Assembly (NCBI RefSeq): GCF_043641925.1
Contig: NZ_JBHZRU010000014.1
Coordinates: forward strand, 29,166-93,165
Source of the DNA: Paenisporosarcina quisquiliarum_A
Lineage (GTDB): Bacteria > Bacillota > Bacilli > Bacillales_A > Planococcaceae
Direction: 5' to 3'
Length of the DNA stretch: 64,000 bases
The notes below the pieces were generated by a model. That model made no database searches. It was not told the origin of the DNA and was given only the letters and a program-made list of their open reading frames with translations. The translations under genes and the position numbers were made by a program. Shown here piece after piece: positions 51,563-60,778 of the stretch. Numbering within the stretch: position 1 is the first letter of the stretch; the number at the start of each line of letters is the position of its first letter.

Positions 51563-54163
51563 ATGCGCGCAATTTTAAAACTGAAATGGCCGATTTTAAT
51601 CGGTGTTATCGCAATGACGGTTCTGTTGTTTTTATTAGCACCCAATTTAACAAATCAAGCCGAAGAAGCAGGTTCATTCCAATTGTCAGACGATGCCTCG
51701 TCTCAAATGGCTGCTAAGATGCTTGCTGATGCAGGCGAAAGTGATCAAACGATTTCGGTTGTTATCGAGTTAGAAGAAAAGTTATCGGATGACGTCCGTG
51801 AACAGTTGAGTGCGATGTCTACGGAAATTGAAGCACTTGGGGATGTAGTTACGAGTGTTTTAAATCCTGTGGAAAGCGAAGAAATCGAAAAGCAATTAGT
51901 TTCAGAAGACCAACAGACTGTCTTAATTCCAATTACAGTTCAAGGGTCTGATGAGAAAGTAAACGAAGTGGCTGACGATATTCGAACGTCCATTATTCCT
52001 TCTGATATGAAGGCGTATGTAACAGGTGAAGCGATTATCAATAACGATGTAAACGAAAGTGCACAAGAAGGATTAAAACGTACTGAAATTATTACGGTCG
52101 TTTTAATCTTTGGGTTATTGTTGGCGGTATTCCGTTCGGTTATTACACCGTTAGTTCCATTAGTAGCAGTGGGGATTACGTATTTGTTAAGCCAATCATT
52201 TGTGGCGTTTTTCATCGAATGGTTTGGTTTTCCTGTATCGAACTACACGCAAATTTTCTTAGTGGCGATTTTATTCGGAATCGGAACAGACTACTGTATC
52301 CTGCTATTAAGTAGATATAAAGAAGAGCTTTCTGCAGGACACGCGGTTGAAGATGCGATTGTTAATACGTACAAAACTGCTGGTCGCACACTGTTGATTT
52401 CAGGGTTGGCTGTCTTTATAGGATTCTTCGCGATAGGCTTTGCAGAATTCCCAATCTTTAAGTCGGCTGTAGCTGTAGCAGTTGGGATCGCTGTGTTGAT
52501 GCTGGTTTTATTCACCATCGTGCCAATCAGTATGGTGTTGTTAAAAGAAAAACTATTTTGGCCATCTAAGAAGTCAGCATCTCATCGAGATAGTGCATTA
52601 TGGATGTGGATGAGTAAGCTTTCTGTGAATCGCCCTGTGCTCTCGATGTTAGTTGTAGCGGCAATCACAGTGCCATTGTTATTAACATACGATAACTCGT
52701 TATCGTTTAATACAGTAGACGAAATTGGTGACGATTACGAATCCGTTCAAGGGTTACGTGCTATTGAAGATGGATTTGGAAAAGGCGATTCATTGCCAGT
52801 TCAAGTCATCATTCAATCTGACGAGACGTTGGCGAATGAAGAAATGATTCCTTATGTCGAGCGACTAAGTCAACGTTATGAACAAATTGAAGGTGTTGAT
52901 AAAATACGTGCTGTTACTCGACCAACGGGTGAAATTCTCGAAGACTTGTATGTAGATCGTCAGCTTGGACTTATGGCTGATGGATTATCTGAAGCTCGTG
53001 ATGGTTTAACAGAAATCGGTGCTGGTCTAGATCAAATCCAATCAGGATTAGCTGGAGCAGGTAATAGCGGTGGGTTAGATGAAGTGGCTGCAGGGCTTGG
53101 ACAATTAAATGAACAGTTAGGTTTAACTACACAAGGTCTACAACAATCAGGGAATGTCCAACAAACAGTCGGTGCACTAACGGCGATAAGTCAACAACTG
53201 GGACAAATTCAACAAGGTATAGCTAGTGCAGGTTCTGGAAGTGAAGGGCTAACTCAAGTAACGGAAGGGCTTGCGGCTTCAAATGAAGGACTATCAGAAA
53301 TCATTAAGGGTCTAACAGAAGTTAGCGATATGATGACAGCTATGAGCGAAAGTAAAGCTGTTCGCGATACAGGGTTGTTCATTCCTGAAGGTACACTTGA
53401 AAATGAAGACTTTGCAAAAGTCTTGGAGAGATATACGTTTGCTGAAGGTACTGGCTTAAAGATGGAAGTTATTCTATCTGACGATCCCTATTCACCGGAC
53501 GCGATTGAAACGGTTCAACGTATTAAGGATGCAACTGAAGCGGAAGTGAAAGGGACGCCACTAGAAGATACTGATATTGCGTTTAGTGGGATTGCGAGTA
53601 TTAACAGTGATTTAGCTGATATTTCATCCAGTGATTTCACAAGCACTGTGGTTATTATGTTAATTAGCTTGTTTGTTGTATTGGCGATATTGTTCCGTTC
53701 GATGATCATGCCATTGTTCATGATTGGTTCATTGTTGTTAACGTATTTCACGTCCATTGCGATCGCTGAACTTATTTTCGAAAATATTCTAGGGTTTGAC
53801 GGTATTAGTTGGGCTGTTCCGTTCTTTGGATTTGTGATGTTGATCGCACTTGGTGTCGACTATTCAATCTTCTTGCTCGATCGTTTCCGTGAAGAAGCAG
53901 AGAGTGGATTGACCGTGCGTGAAGCGATGCGTATTTCTATGGCGAAGATGGGTACAGTTATTATCACAGCCGCAATTATATTAGCCGGTACGTTTGGCGC
54001 AATGTTACCATCAGGTGTTCTTAGTCTGATGCAAATCGCATCAATTGTCGTGATTGGACTCCTGCTGTACGGATTAATTGTTTTGCCATTATTAATCCCA
54101 GCCATGACAGTTTCATTTGACCGCGGAGTTTGGTGGCCATTTGACATGAAAAAGAAAAAATAA
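51563..54163 (+). CDS. MMPL/RND-type exporter
   Basis: An 866-residue transporter with twelve expected membrane helices in two MMPL repeats. The helices near ILFGIGTDYCILLLSRYKEEL and LIALGVDYSIFLLDRFREEA carry the D-Y pairs of the proton relay. The extracytoplasmic region at about residues 470-600 is rich in GL and Gln repeats (GLTEIGAGLDQIQSGL..., GLAASNEGLSEI), typical of YdfJ-like MMPL proteins with a helical hairpin. Substrate unknown; lipids or drugs are usual. Under MarR control. Confidence 0.9.
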   Translation: MRAILKLKWPILIGVIAMTVLLFLLAPNLTNQAEEAGSFQLSDDASSQMAAKMLADAGESDQTISVVIELEEKLSDDVREQLSAMSTEIEALGDVVTSVLNPVESEEIEKQLVSEDQQTVLIPITVQGSDEKVNEVADDIRTSIIPSDMKAYVTGEAIINNDVNESAQEGLKRTEIITVVLIFGLLLAVFRSVITPLVPLVAVGITYLLSQSFVAFFIEWFGFPVSNYTQIFLVAILFGIGTDYCILLLSRYKEELSAGHAVEDAIVNTYKTAGRTLLISGLAVFIGFFAIGFAEFPIFKSAVAVAVGIAVLMLVLFTIVPISMVLLKEKLFWPSKKSASHRDSALWMWMSKLSVNRPVLSMLVVAAITVPLLLTYDNSLSFNTVDEIGDDYESVQGLRAIEDGFGKGDSLPVQVIIQSDETLANEEMIPYVERLSQRYEQIEGVDKIRAVTRPTGEILEDLYVDRQLGLMADGLSEARDGLTEIGAGLDQIQSGLAGAGNSGGLDEVAAGLGQLNEQLGLTTQGLQQSGNVQQTVGALTAISQQLGQIQQGIASAGSGSEGLTQVTEGLAASNEGLSEIIKGLTEVSDMMTAMSESKAVRDTGLFIPEGTLENEDFAKVLERYTFAEGTGLKMEVILSDDPYSPDAIETVQRIKDATEAEVKGTPLEDTDIAFSGIASINSDLADISSSDFTSTVVIMLISLFVVLAILFRSMIMPLFMIGSLLLTYFTSIAIAELIFENILGFDGISWAVPFFGFVMLIALGVDYSIFLLDRFREEAESGLTVREAMRISMAKMGTVIITAAIILAGTFGAMLPSGVLSLMQIASIVVIGLLLYGLIVLPLLIPAMTVSFDRGVWWPFDMKKKK

Positions 54164-54168
54164 TTATT

Positions 54169-54216
54169 AAAAAGACGATTCGATGTTAAGAAACTTTAAC
54201 GTCGAATCGTCTTTTG
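54169..54216. terminator. Bidirectional Rho-independent terminator
   Basis: AAAGACGATTCGATGTTAA and TTAACGTCGAATCGTCTTTT pair over a short loop; long and near perfect. It ends the MMPL gene and the convergent small exported-protein gene. Confidence 0.85.
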
Positions 54217-54229
54217 TTGTATGAATGTA

Positions 54230-54601
54230 TTAAAGGCCAATAGGTAATTGGAAAAGAAGATAATTGCTTGTCCATTTCTCGCTTTCAATCACTACTCTTT
54301 CGCCGTTTCTCTCAAAAAAGTAACCAGATCCATCTTTCTCAACAAACTCCCAGCCGTTTTTTTGTAGTCGCTTTTTCAGAGATTCTTCGGCAATGTCTTC
54401 CGAATCATCTGTAACAAACCATATATATCCGTCTTCTTGAGTAATTTTAGAAAGCGGTAAAGTAGAAGTGGTGGCTAGGTTCGCTACTTCATATTTGGTT
54501 TTATTCGAAAATGGCAGTTCAGGATAGTGAAATTTCGTTGAAAGTGCCATATAAGTACTAATTACTCCTATAACTAGGATTGCTGCGATCCACTTTTTCA
54601 T
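54230..54601 (-). CDS. Exported protein with N-terminal anchor, unknown
   Basis: A 123-residue protein: N-terminal hydrophobic helix (WIAAILVIGVISTYMAL) that is a signal anchor or uncleaved signal, then a small globular domain (KRLQKNGWEFVEKDGSGYFFERNGERVVIESEKW). No lipobox. Family not recognised. Start at ATG 54601 with AAGGTGG upstream. Confidence 0.6.
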   Translation of the reverse strand: MKKWIAAILVIGVISTYMALSTKFHYPELPFSNKTKYEVANLATTSTLPLSKITQEDGYIWFVTDDSEDIAEESLKKRLQKNGWEFVEKDGSGYFFERNGERVVIESEKWTSNYLLFQLPIGL

Positions 54602-54755
54602 TGAATAAACCACCTTAACTCTTCCGATTTCAATACTTACTCATTAGACTCTTCAACTAGATGAAAAGTTCCAACATTTCAATGTATTCCCAAAATATTA
54701 AAAGAATGAAACTTCTTTCTTTATTTAATCGTATATTTAGCAAGGAGTGATGGAC

Positions 54756-55706
54756 ATGTGGGAGACGTATCAACAAAAACAGTCAGAATTGCAACTGTTA
54801 ATGAATGAAGAAAAACGCTTGGTTCGTAAAATGGAATCATTAAAACAAGAAATTCTCGATTATTCAACGAAGCGAAATGAACTGGAAAGACAATTAACAA
54901 AAGAACAACTGGATGTGGAGAAGTTAGAGGGGTTTTCATTCACCAATATGGTTCGAAATTGGAGAGGTACTTTAGATGAAATTCGGGACCAAGAGAAGGC
55001 TGAAGCAGCAGCGGTTGAACTGAAATGGAACGAAGCAGTGAAGATGGTTGAAGATCTAGAACAAGAAGAACGAAATGTTCGGATTGAGTTAGCCGATGAA
55101 AGCTTTAGAAAGTTACAACCTCGATGGCAACAACTGATGGATGAGAAAAAACAATGGTTAAATGAAAACTCACCTGAAAACTATGCTGTTATCGAAAGTT
55201 TATATACAAGAAAAACAGAAATCAAAACGATGTTAAAAGAAATAGATGAGGCGCAAAGTGCAGGAACTACTGCGAAATCTTTATTGACGAGTGCGATTGA
55301 TCAACTCGCATCAGCCAAAAGTTTTTCAACATGGGATACGTTTTTAGGGGGCGGGATGATCGTTACCGCAATGAAGCATAATGCCATTGATGAATCTGAA
55401 GACACCATTCACCGAGCGCAGATGGCACTTCAACGCTTCCAAAGAGAAATGAAGGATGTGCAAGCGTTAGAAGCAAGTGCATTTACCGTGGAACGAGGGA
55501 GTTTTATCCAAGTCGCTGATTATTTCTTCGATGATATTTTTAGTGAGTGGACCATTCATTCACGGATCAAAAAATCGCAAGGGAACTTAGAAAATACAAG
55601 CAGAGACGTTTCGACTGTATTGCATTCTTTAGATGAAAAGAAGCGGTTATTACAATCGGAATTAACCGAAGTAGAAAGTAAAAGAAAAGAAATGATTGAA
55701 GCGTAA
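54756..55706 (+). CDS. Long coiled-coil protein
   Basis: A 316-residue, highly charged protein with long heptad stretches (about residues 5-60 and 240-300). A glycine-rich short segment (FLGGGMIVTAMKH) breaks the coil near residue 205. It resembles proteins of unknown function annotated as coiled-coil hypothetical; I give no function. AAGGAG (54742-54747) fits ATG 54756. Confidence 0.65.
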   Translation: MWETYQQKQSELQLLMNEEKRLVRKMESLKQEILDYSTKRNELERQLTKEQLDVEKLEGFSFTNMVRNWRGTLDEIRDQEKAEAAAVELKWNEAVKMVEDLEQEERNVRIELADESFRKLQPRWQQLMDEKKQWLNENSPENYAVIESLYTRKTEIKTMLKEIDEAQSAGTTAKSLLTSAIDQLASAKSFSTWDTFLGGGMIVTAMKHNAIDESEDTIHRAQMALQRFQREMKDVQALEASAFTVERGSFIQVADYFFDDIFSEWTIHSRIKKSQGNLENTSRDVSTVLHSLDEKKRLLQSELTEVESKRKEMIEA

Positions 55707-55767
55707 TGCAGGAATTTGAGAAGAACCCTCGAAAGATACATGAAGAGATATCTTAAGGAGGGAAAGT

Positions 55768-56268
55768 ATGTATCACACAATTGAAGAGTTTTTGGGAGAT
55801 TGGTCATATGAAAGTTCAGCCACACAAAAATTATTAGACTTGTTAACAGACGAGTCTTTACCCACACGAGTTGCTGAAGAAGAACGCAAATTAGGGTTTT
55901 TAGCTTGGCATATTGTAGTTTCGGTACATGAAATGATGTCGCGAGTAGGACTTGAATTCGATGCGCCGCATCATAACGCCAAAATGCCATCATCTGCAAA
56001 AGAAATAGCAGAGGAATATGAGAGAGCGAGCGAAAATTTATCCACTGCCATGCGCGAACAATGGTCAGATGCAGATTTATCCAAAGAACATGACATGTAT
56101 GGTGAAATGTGGTCGAGCGCAAAAACATTAGATGTATTAGTGAAACACCAAATTCACCATCGAGGTCAATTGACTGTTTTAATGCGTCAAGTAGGTTTAG
56201 CCATGGTTGGCATGTATGGGCCTTCACGTGAAGAGTGGAAGATGTACGGTGGAGATGTTCCAGAATAA
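55768..56268 (+). CDS. DinB family protein
   Basis: A 166-residue DinB/YfiT-like four-helix protein. The three metal His are likely in AWHIVVSVHEM and KHQIHHRGQL. These proteins act as thiol transferases in some members; the substrate thiol (bacillithiol is usual in Bacillales) is not shown here. AAGGAGG precedes the ATG. Confidence 0.85.
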   Translation: MYHTIEEFLGDWSYESSATQKLLDLLTDESLPTRVAEEERKLGFLAWHIVVSVHEMMSRVGLEFDAPHHNAKMPSSAKEIAEEYERASENLSTAMREQWSDADLSKEHDMYGEMWSSAKTLDVLVKHQIHHRGQLTVLMRQVGLAMVGMYGPSREEWKMYGGDVPE

Positions 56269-56330
56269 AAATGGCGGATAACATACGGCTTATCTTGGAA
56301 TGAACTAAATAAGGGTCAGGAGGATGAAAG

Positions 56331-56702
56331 ATGTATTACGTAGCGCTTACCTTTTTCGTCATATTAGCCTTATTATTCATAGCAGGTAATCTAAAAGTAG
56401 CGTATCTCCTAACTCAATTAGGTTTTAGCTTTGAAGTGATGAAATTCCTGCTATTAGAGGCGATTATACTAACCCTATCAATTCTAATCTTGCACGGCTC
56501 AAATTACTCAACTACTGGGTTTGGGTTAGGTGGAATCGTGTTAGGTATTGTTGTACCTACATTGTTATTATCGACAAGAAAGAAAGTAAACCCTAAGCAA
56601 AGGAGCACCAAGCCTAAGTACATGTCACAACGAGAATGGAACTGGCGTCACTACGAAATTGGCAGAAGTGACCCAACAGATAGTGGTTTTGGAAGTTGGT
56701 GA
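56331..56702 (+). CDS. Small membrane protein, unknown
   Basis: A 123-residue protein with three or four membrane helices (YYVALTFFVILALLFIAG, FLLLEAIILTLSILIL, LGGIVLGIVVPTLLL) and a basic tail rich in Arg/Trp (SQREWNWRHYEIGRSDPTDSGFGSW). Family not recognised. Good ribosome site (AGGAGG). Confidence 0.6.
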   Translation: MYYVALTFFVILALLFIAGNLKVAYLLTQLGFSFEVMKFLLLEAIILTLSILILHGSNYSTTGFGLGGIVLGIVVPTLLLSTRKKVNPKQRSTKPKYMSQREWNWRHYEIGRSDPTDSGFGSW

Positions 56703-56732
56703 AAGAAGGACGGTGCAAAAATTGTAAGTAGT

Positions 56733-56857
56733 GATTTCCATTACTGTGGACGCTTTCCGCGGGCAAGACTTCAGCCGCTTCCCTCGCGATGCTCAGTCCA
56801 GGGTCTTCAGTTCTTGCTAATTCCGCTGGAGTCGCCACCTCCATTCCAATCAATTGC
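56733..56857 (-). repeat. Dispersed palindromic repeat, type A copy 3
   Basis: Matches the minus-strand copy at 15006-15125 nearly throughout (CCAGGGTCTTCAGTTC, GCTTTCCGCGGGCAAGACTT). It is followed after 147 bases by a type B copy, as at 15 kb. Confidence 0.8.
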
Positions 56858-57004
56858 AGCATTTGATTTATTGGGTCCAAAAGCAACATCTGGTTAATTG
56901 TGTTCATGTAACATGTAATCTCTAAAGACATAACTTTTTTATTCACATTAGATAATCAGTTCTAATCACTTAATAACTCTGCAAACTACTTTAGTAGGTA
57001 ATTG

Positions 57005-57118
57005 TTTGGCTATTCCTGAAGACTCCTGTGGATAAACGAAATACGCAAGACCTCAAAAGCCAGCTGAGCCGAGGAGGCTGGTGTTTCGTCCGAAGAAAGC
57101 GAAAGAAATAGACAGCAA
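57005..57118 (+). repeat. Dispersed palindromic repeat, type B copy 2
   Basis: Begins GGCTATTCCTGAAGACTCC and ends GAAAGAAATAGAC; the inner hairpin is shorter than in copy 1. Differences from copy 1 are compatible with an older, diverged copy. With copy 3 of type A it fills the gene-free stretch 56703-57179. Confidence 0.8.
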
Positions 57119-57179
57119 CATTTTTTTGCTATTCGCAGAACTTCAAGTTATTGTTTACCACTCTTTTGTTAAGAGTCTG

Positions 57180-57217
57180 AATCAACTTCTGAAAAAAGAA
57201 GTTGATTTTTTTGTTGC
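57180..57217 (+). terminator. Rho-independent terminator
   Basis: AATCAACTTCT and AGAAGTTGATT pair with a seven-T tail. It lies downstream of the repeats and before the GntR operon. Confidence 0.7.
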
Positions 57218-57227
57218 CAATTATTAC

Positions 57228-57249
57228 ATAATGTAATATAGTACATTAT
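57228..57249 (+). promoter_or_regulatory. Operator-like palindrome of the GntR gene
   Basis: ATAATGTA (57228-57235) and TACATTAT (57242-57249) form a perfect 8-base inverted repeat with a 6-base centre, overlapping the promoter region. GntR-type YtrA repressors bind such sites. Confidence 0.6.
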
Positions 57250-57293
57250 AACAGTAATGCACCTAAAATTTAGGTAGTGGAGGAGGCGCGAAA

Positions 57294-57686
57294 TTGAAGT
57301 TTTATGAAGAATCGGATCTTCCCATTTATGTTCAACTGGCAGAGTGGCTTGAAAATGAGATACTGCGCGAACAATTTAAAGCGGATGAAAAAATGTACTC
57401 CCAGTACCAACTTGCCGATCTATTTACCATCAACCCCGCGACAGCTGGCAAAAGCTTAACGATTCTACTCGACAATGACATCTTGTATAAGAAAAGAGGG
57501 CTGGGTATGTTCGTAACAGCTGAAGCAAGAAACGTGATTTTATCCAAACGAAAGAATGAGAAATTAACGACACTTGTAAATGGGATAGTGGATGAAGCTG
57601 CGCGCCTGGAAGTACAATTTGATGAACTAATCGACATGTTAAAAAGAGCGAAAGCAAAGAATGAAGGGGGAATTGATCGTGATTGA
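57294..57686 (+). CDS. GntR family regulator (YtrA-like)
   Basis: A 130-residue short GntR protein of the YtrA subgroup: PIYVQLAEWLENEILREQFKADEKMYSQYQLADLFTINPATAGKSLTILLDNDILYKKRGLGMFV, the winged-helix half, plus a short C-terminal helix. In Bacillus YtrA represses its own ABC operon. TTG start; overlaps the ATPase gene by eight bases. Confidence 0.85.
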   Translation: MKFYEESDLPIYVQLAEWLENEILREQFKADEKMYSQYQLADLFTINPATAGKSLTILLDNDILYKKRGLGMFVTAEARNVILSKRKNEKLTTLVNGIVDEAARLEVQFDELIDMLKRAKAKNEGGIDRD

Positions 57687-58575
57687 ATGTAAAAATATCT
57701 CGAAAAAGTATCGTCGACACACTGCTTTAGAAGATTTTCATTGCTCAATCCAAGAGAATACCATTACCGGTGTCATCGGCCGTAACGGAGCGGGGAAATC
57801 CACATTCATGAAATTAGTAGCAGGCTACTTGAAGAAGTCACAAGGTGAAGTGGTGGTAATGGGAGAGAATCCTTTCACAAGTCTTAAGGTGTCAGCTAAT
57901 ACCATTATGATTGACGACAACATGAGCTTACCGATTTCGCTCACCTTAGGAGAACTCTTGCAATCTTTTGCTTTGTTCTATCCGAATTGGAATGATTCTT
58001 TAGCAAATGAATTGATGGCTTACTTTAAGTTATCACCTAAAATGTATGTTCAAAACTTATCTAAAGGGATGAGAAGTACGTTCCATGCCATTATTGGATT
58101 TGCTGCACGTTGCCCACTCACGATCTATGATGAGCCGACAACCGGTATGGACTCAGCGGTACGCAAAGATTTTTATCGTGCTTTATTGAAAGACTATCTC
58201 GCCTTCCCGAGAACAATTTTACTTTCTAGTCACCACTTAGAAGAAATCGAGAATTTATTGGAAGATGTGTTGATTATTCATAACCAAAAAGCATTCATGC
58301 ATCTATCCATTTCGGAGTTAAAGGAAAGTGTTATGGCTGTAAAAGGAAGTAAAGTGGAGGTCGATCGATTTGTCTCGATGCATGAAAAGTTAGACTATAA
58401 CGAAACAATCCCAGGGACTGTGATGGCAGTTGTGAAAGTTAGTCAATATGTACATCGCGAGAATTTCCCTCAACTTACTTTTATTAATCTGACAGCCAAT
58501 GAAGCATTTATTTACTTAACGGATAGCCAAGAAGGAGGAATTGATCGTGTCTTTGAACGAAATGAGCTTGTTTGA
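57679..58575 (+). CDS. ABC transporter ATP-binding protein (YtrB-like)
   Basis: About 298 residues. Walker A GRNGAGKST (near 38), signature LSKGMRS (a YtrB-type variant of LSGGQ) and Walker B LTIYDEPTTGMD. The C-terminal 80 residues are unlike a standard ATPase and may contact the permeases. Start at GTG 57679, nine bases after GGGGG. It overlaps both neighbours, so the operon is tightly coupled. Likely pumps peptides or antibiotics, by analogy with Ytr. Confidence 0.85.
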   Translation: MIECKNISKKYRRHTALEDFHCSIQENTITGVIGRNGAGKSTFMKLVAGYLKKSQGEVVVMGENPFTSLKVSANTIMIDDNMSLPISLTLGELLQSFALFYPNWNDSLANELMAYFKLSPKMYVQNLSKGMRSTFHAIIGFAARCPLTIYDEPTTGMDSAVRKDFYRALLKDYLAFPRTILLSSHHLEEIENLLEDVLIIHNQKAFMHLSISELKESVMAVKGSKVEVDRFVSMHEKLDYNETIPGTVMAVVKVSQYVHRENFPQLTFINLTANEAFIYLTDSQEGGIDRVFERNELV

Positions 58576-59284
58576 TGTCGTGAAAAAACAAGTTCAATTT
58601 AAAGTGAATTCGTACAACGGCATCTTTCTTTCGCTAATTATTCTTCAGATATTTGGCTTATTCGTTGCCTCTCTTGGGGAAAGTTCAATGTCAGAGCCTG
58701 GGTATGGTCGAGCGGTTTCAACGACTTATTATGGCAATGGCTTCTTAATTGGTGTAACGGCAATGTGGGTATTCATAAGTGTTTTGCTCATGACAACAAA
58801 AGCATATAAGGAAGATGACTTCACCTTTATAAGTACGAGATGGAGCCGTCTATTGTCTAATATGAGTTTCACGGTTATATTGGCCGCTCTTGGAACAGTC
58901 ACTACCTACTTGTTAACACATGTATTAAAGGTCTATTTAGTTTTTAATGATGAAAAAATAATTGAAGTTAATACCTTTTCATTTTTTGATCTACTTACTA
59001 GTCTGTTTTTGTTGTTTTTATTTTTGTTCTTTCTTGGATTGTTTGGTTATACGGTAGGATCCATCTTTCAACGAAATAAAGTAGCTGCATTCCTAGTAAG
59101 TGCATTATTCATCTTTATAGGTTCAATAACGATTGAAGCAAATGGGGAGTATGTTAATTCTCTGATCTATTTTTTTAGTAAAGAAACCTCGGTTTTATTG
59201 TTGGTAATAAAATTCGGGATTGTGAACAGCCTATTGTTTTTCGTTACATGGATGGTAACTAATAACGAAGAGGTGAGAGTATGA
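58547..59284 (+). CDS. ABC permease-like membrane protein, copy 1
   Basis: A 245-residue membrane protein with six helices, starting NEMSLFDVVKKQVQFK. The same opening (NEMSLIDVVKKQLRLK) occurs in the gene at 60038, so the two are paralogues. Start at GTG 58547, with AGGAGG nine bases upstream. It overlaps the next gene by four bases. Confidence 0.75.
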   Translation: MSLNEMSLFDVVKKQVQFKVNSYNGIFLSLIILQIFGLFVASLGESSMSEPGYGRAVSTTYYGNGFLIGVTAMWVFISVLLMTTKAYKEDDFTFISTRWSRLLSNMSFTVILAALGTVTTYLLTHVLKVYLVFNDEKIIEVNTFSFFDLLTSLFLLFLFLFFLGLFGYTVGSIFQRNKVAAFLVSALFIFIGSITIEANGEYVNSLIYFFSKETSVLLLVIKFGIVNSLLFFVTWMVTNNEEVRV

Positions 59285-60003
59285 GTATTTTAATTGCCAT
59301 TCTCCCAATCCTTCTTCTGCTCGTAATCATCGGGATTGCAAGCAAGAAATTTAATCGTGATTTAGTTGTTTTGAATAAAACGAGAAAAAGAAGCACGATT
59401 ACTCCTAAGAAGACGAAATGGATTTTAGTGGGCTATGTCATGTTGTTACTCGGATTTATGATTGTATCCTTTTCACTCCCTCGTAATGAACCTGAATTCG
59501 AGCCGGTGAGCATTGAAAAAGAACAGCGATTTGTAGAGATGTATAAAAGCTTATCTAGAGGCGAAAAGGACGAAGTTCCTTCAGATTTAATAGTTGATGA
59601 ATGGGTTCAAGAAGTCGAGGGCGATACATTTAGAATAGTTAATGAACACTCGAACTGGTTGCCAATTCAATTAGTAATTGAAAAGGTTGAAACAGACGAC
59701 AATATAATTCGAGCGTCTCTTTATAAAGGTATTCATATTATCAACTCATATGAAATAGCGGACATTGTAAATAAATTAAGACTAGATTGGGATCAAGAAA
59801 ATTTAACGATTTTATTAACGGAGAACCCATCTATTTCATTGTCTTTTTATGAGGCTGAGTTTATGCCAAATGGAGTAAAGAGTGAGAGGTGGAATCCTTC
59901 TCAAAATAGTATGTCAGAACAGTATCCGATTCTTTACCTCCAAGTTCCAAAACATTTAAAACTTATCGCTGATGAACATGTAATTGAGGTTTTCGATAAA
60001 TAA
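59281..60003 (+). CDS. Membrane-anchored exported protein, copy 1
   Basis: A 240-residue protein with two N-terminal membrane helices and an outer domain (EQRFVEMYKSLSRGEKDEVPSDLIVDEWVQEVEGDTFRI). The copy at 60778 has the same layout (SFVSLYEGKFEDVDSKYLMKEWVQEVRNDEFYL). No family recognised. ATG overlaps the preceding stop. Confidence 0.7.
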   Translation: MSILIAILPILLLLVIIGIASKKFNRDLVVLNKTRKRSTITPKKTKWILVGYVMLLLGFMIVSFSLPRNEPEFEPVSIEKEQRFVEMYKSLSRGEKDEVPSDLIVDEWVQEVEGDTFRIVNEHSNWLPIQLVIEKVETDDNIIRASLYKGIHIINSYEIADIVNKLRLDWDQENLTILLTENPSISLSFYEAEFMPNGVKSERWNPSQNSMSEQYPILYLQVPKHLKLIADEHVIEVFDK

Positions 60004-60037
60004 AACAGCATTATCTTTAAAGAAGGAGGGGTTAGTC

Positions 60038-60778
60038 TTGTCAATAAATGAAATGAGCTTGATTGATGTCGTGAAAAAACAACTGAGACTCAAATTTCTA
60101 TCACACCATTCCATTTGGTTGGCTCTAGTGGGGGTTCAATTGTTTGGGATTTTATTAAGTGCTGTGGCGACAAGTTCGGGAAGCTCATCGAGTGGAAATA
60201 TTTATACGACTTCCCACGTCTATAGCTCATCTTTCTTACTAATCATGACCTATATATGGGTAGTTGGCACAAGTGTTTATTTAGGTCTTGAATCATCGAA
60301 CCGAATAGATTATACCTTTGTGACCACTCGATTAAGTCAATTTATTTCAAACGTTATCTTTCTGATTTTTATAGCAGCTATTGGTGCGTTCACTGCTTAT
60401 TTTGCTAGTTCACTCATTCCGCTTGTTCAACGACTCTTTGTAAACGGAATTATCCTGAATACCTCGTTTACGTTTGTCGAACACATCATGAACATAACGG
60501 GAACCTTTGGTTATATATTCTTGTTTGCTTCATTAACATATTTAGTTGTCGTTTTGTTTCAATTTAATCGATTTATTCCTCTAGGGTTTTTAGTAGTGTA
60601 TGGCTTAGCGAATCTTCAATTAGCCAAAATAGGTGCGGATTCCTTAATTATCCCACTCTATAATTTTTATATAGGTGAATCTTCATTGAGTTTGTTTATG
60701 TTAAAAGCGATTGGGTTATCGACGATCCTGCTAGCACTTGCTTGGTTCGTAAATCGTAGTAAGGAGGTGCGATATTAA
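60038..60778 (+). CDS. ABC permease-like membrane protein, copy 2
   Basis: A 246-residue paralogue of the gene at 58547, with six helices and the shared opening NEMSLIDVVKKQ. Start is TTG 60038 with AAGGAGG eight bases upstream; the longer frame from 59984 overlaps the preceding gene without a site. It overlaps the next gene by one base. Confidence 0.75.
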   Translation: MSINEMSLIDVVKKQLRLKFLSHHSIWLALVGVQLFGILLSAVATSSGSSSSGNIYTTSHVYSSSFLLIMTYIWVVGTSVYLGLESSNRIDYTFVTTRLSQFISNVIFLIFIAAIGAFTAYFASSLIPLVQRLFVNGIILNTSFTFVEHIMNITGTFGYIFLFASLTYLVVVLFQFNRFIPLGFLVVYGLANLQLAKIGADSLIIPLYNFYIGESSLSLFMLKAIGLSTILLALAWFVNRSKEVRY

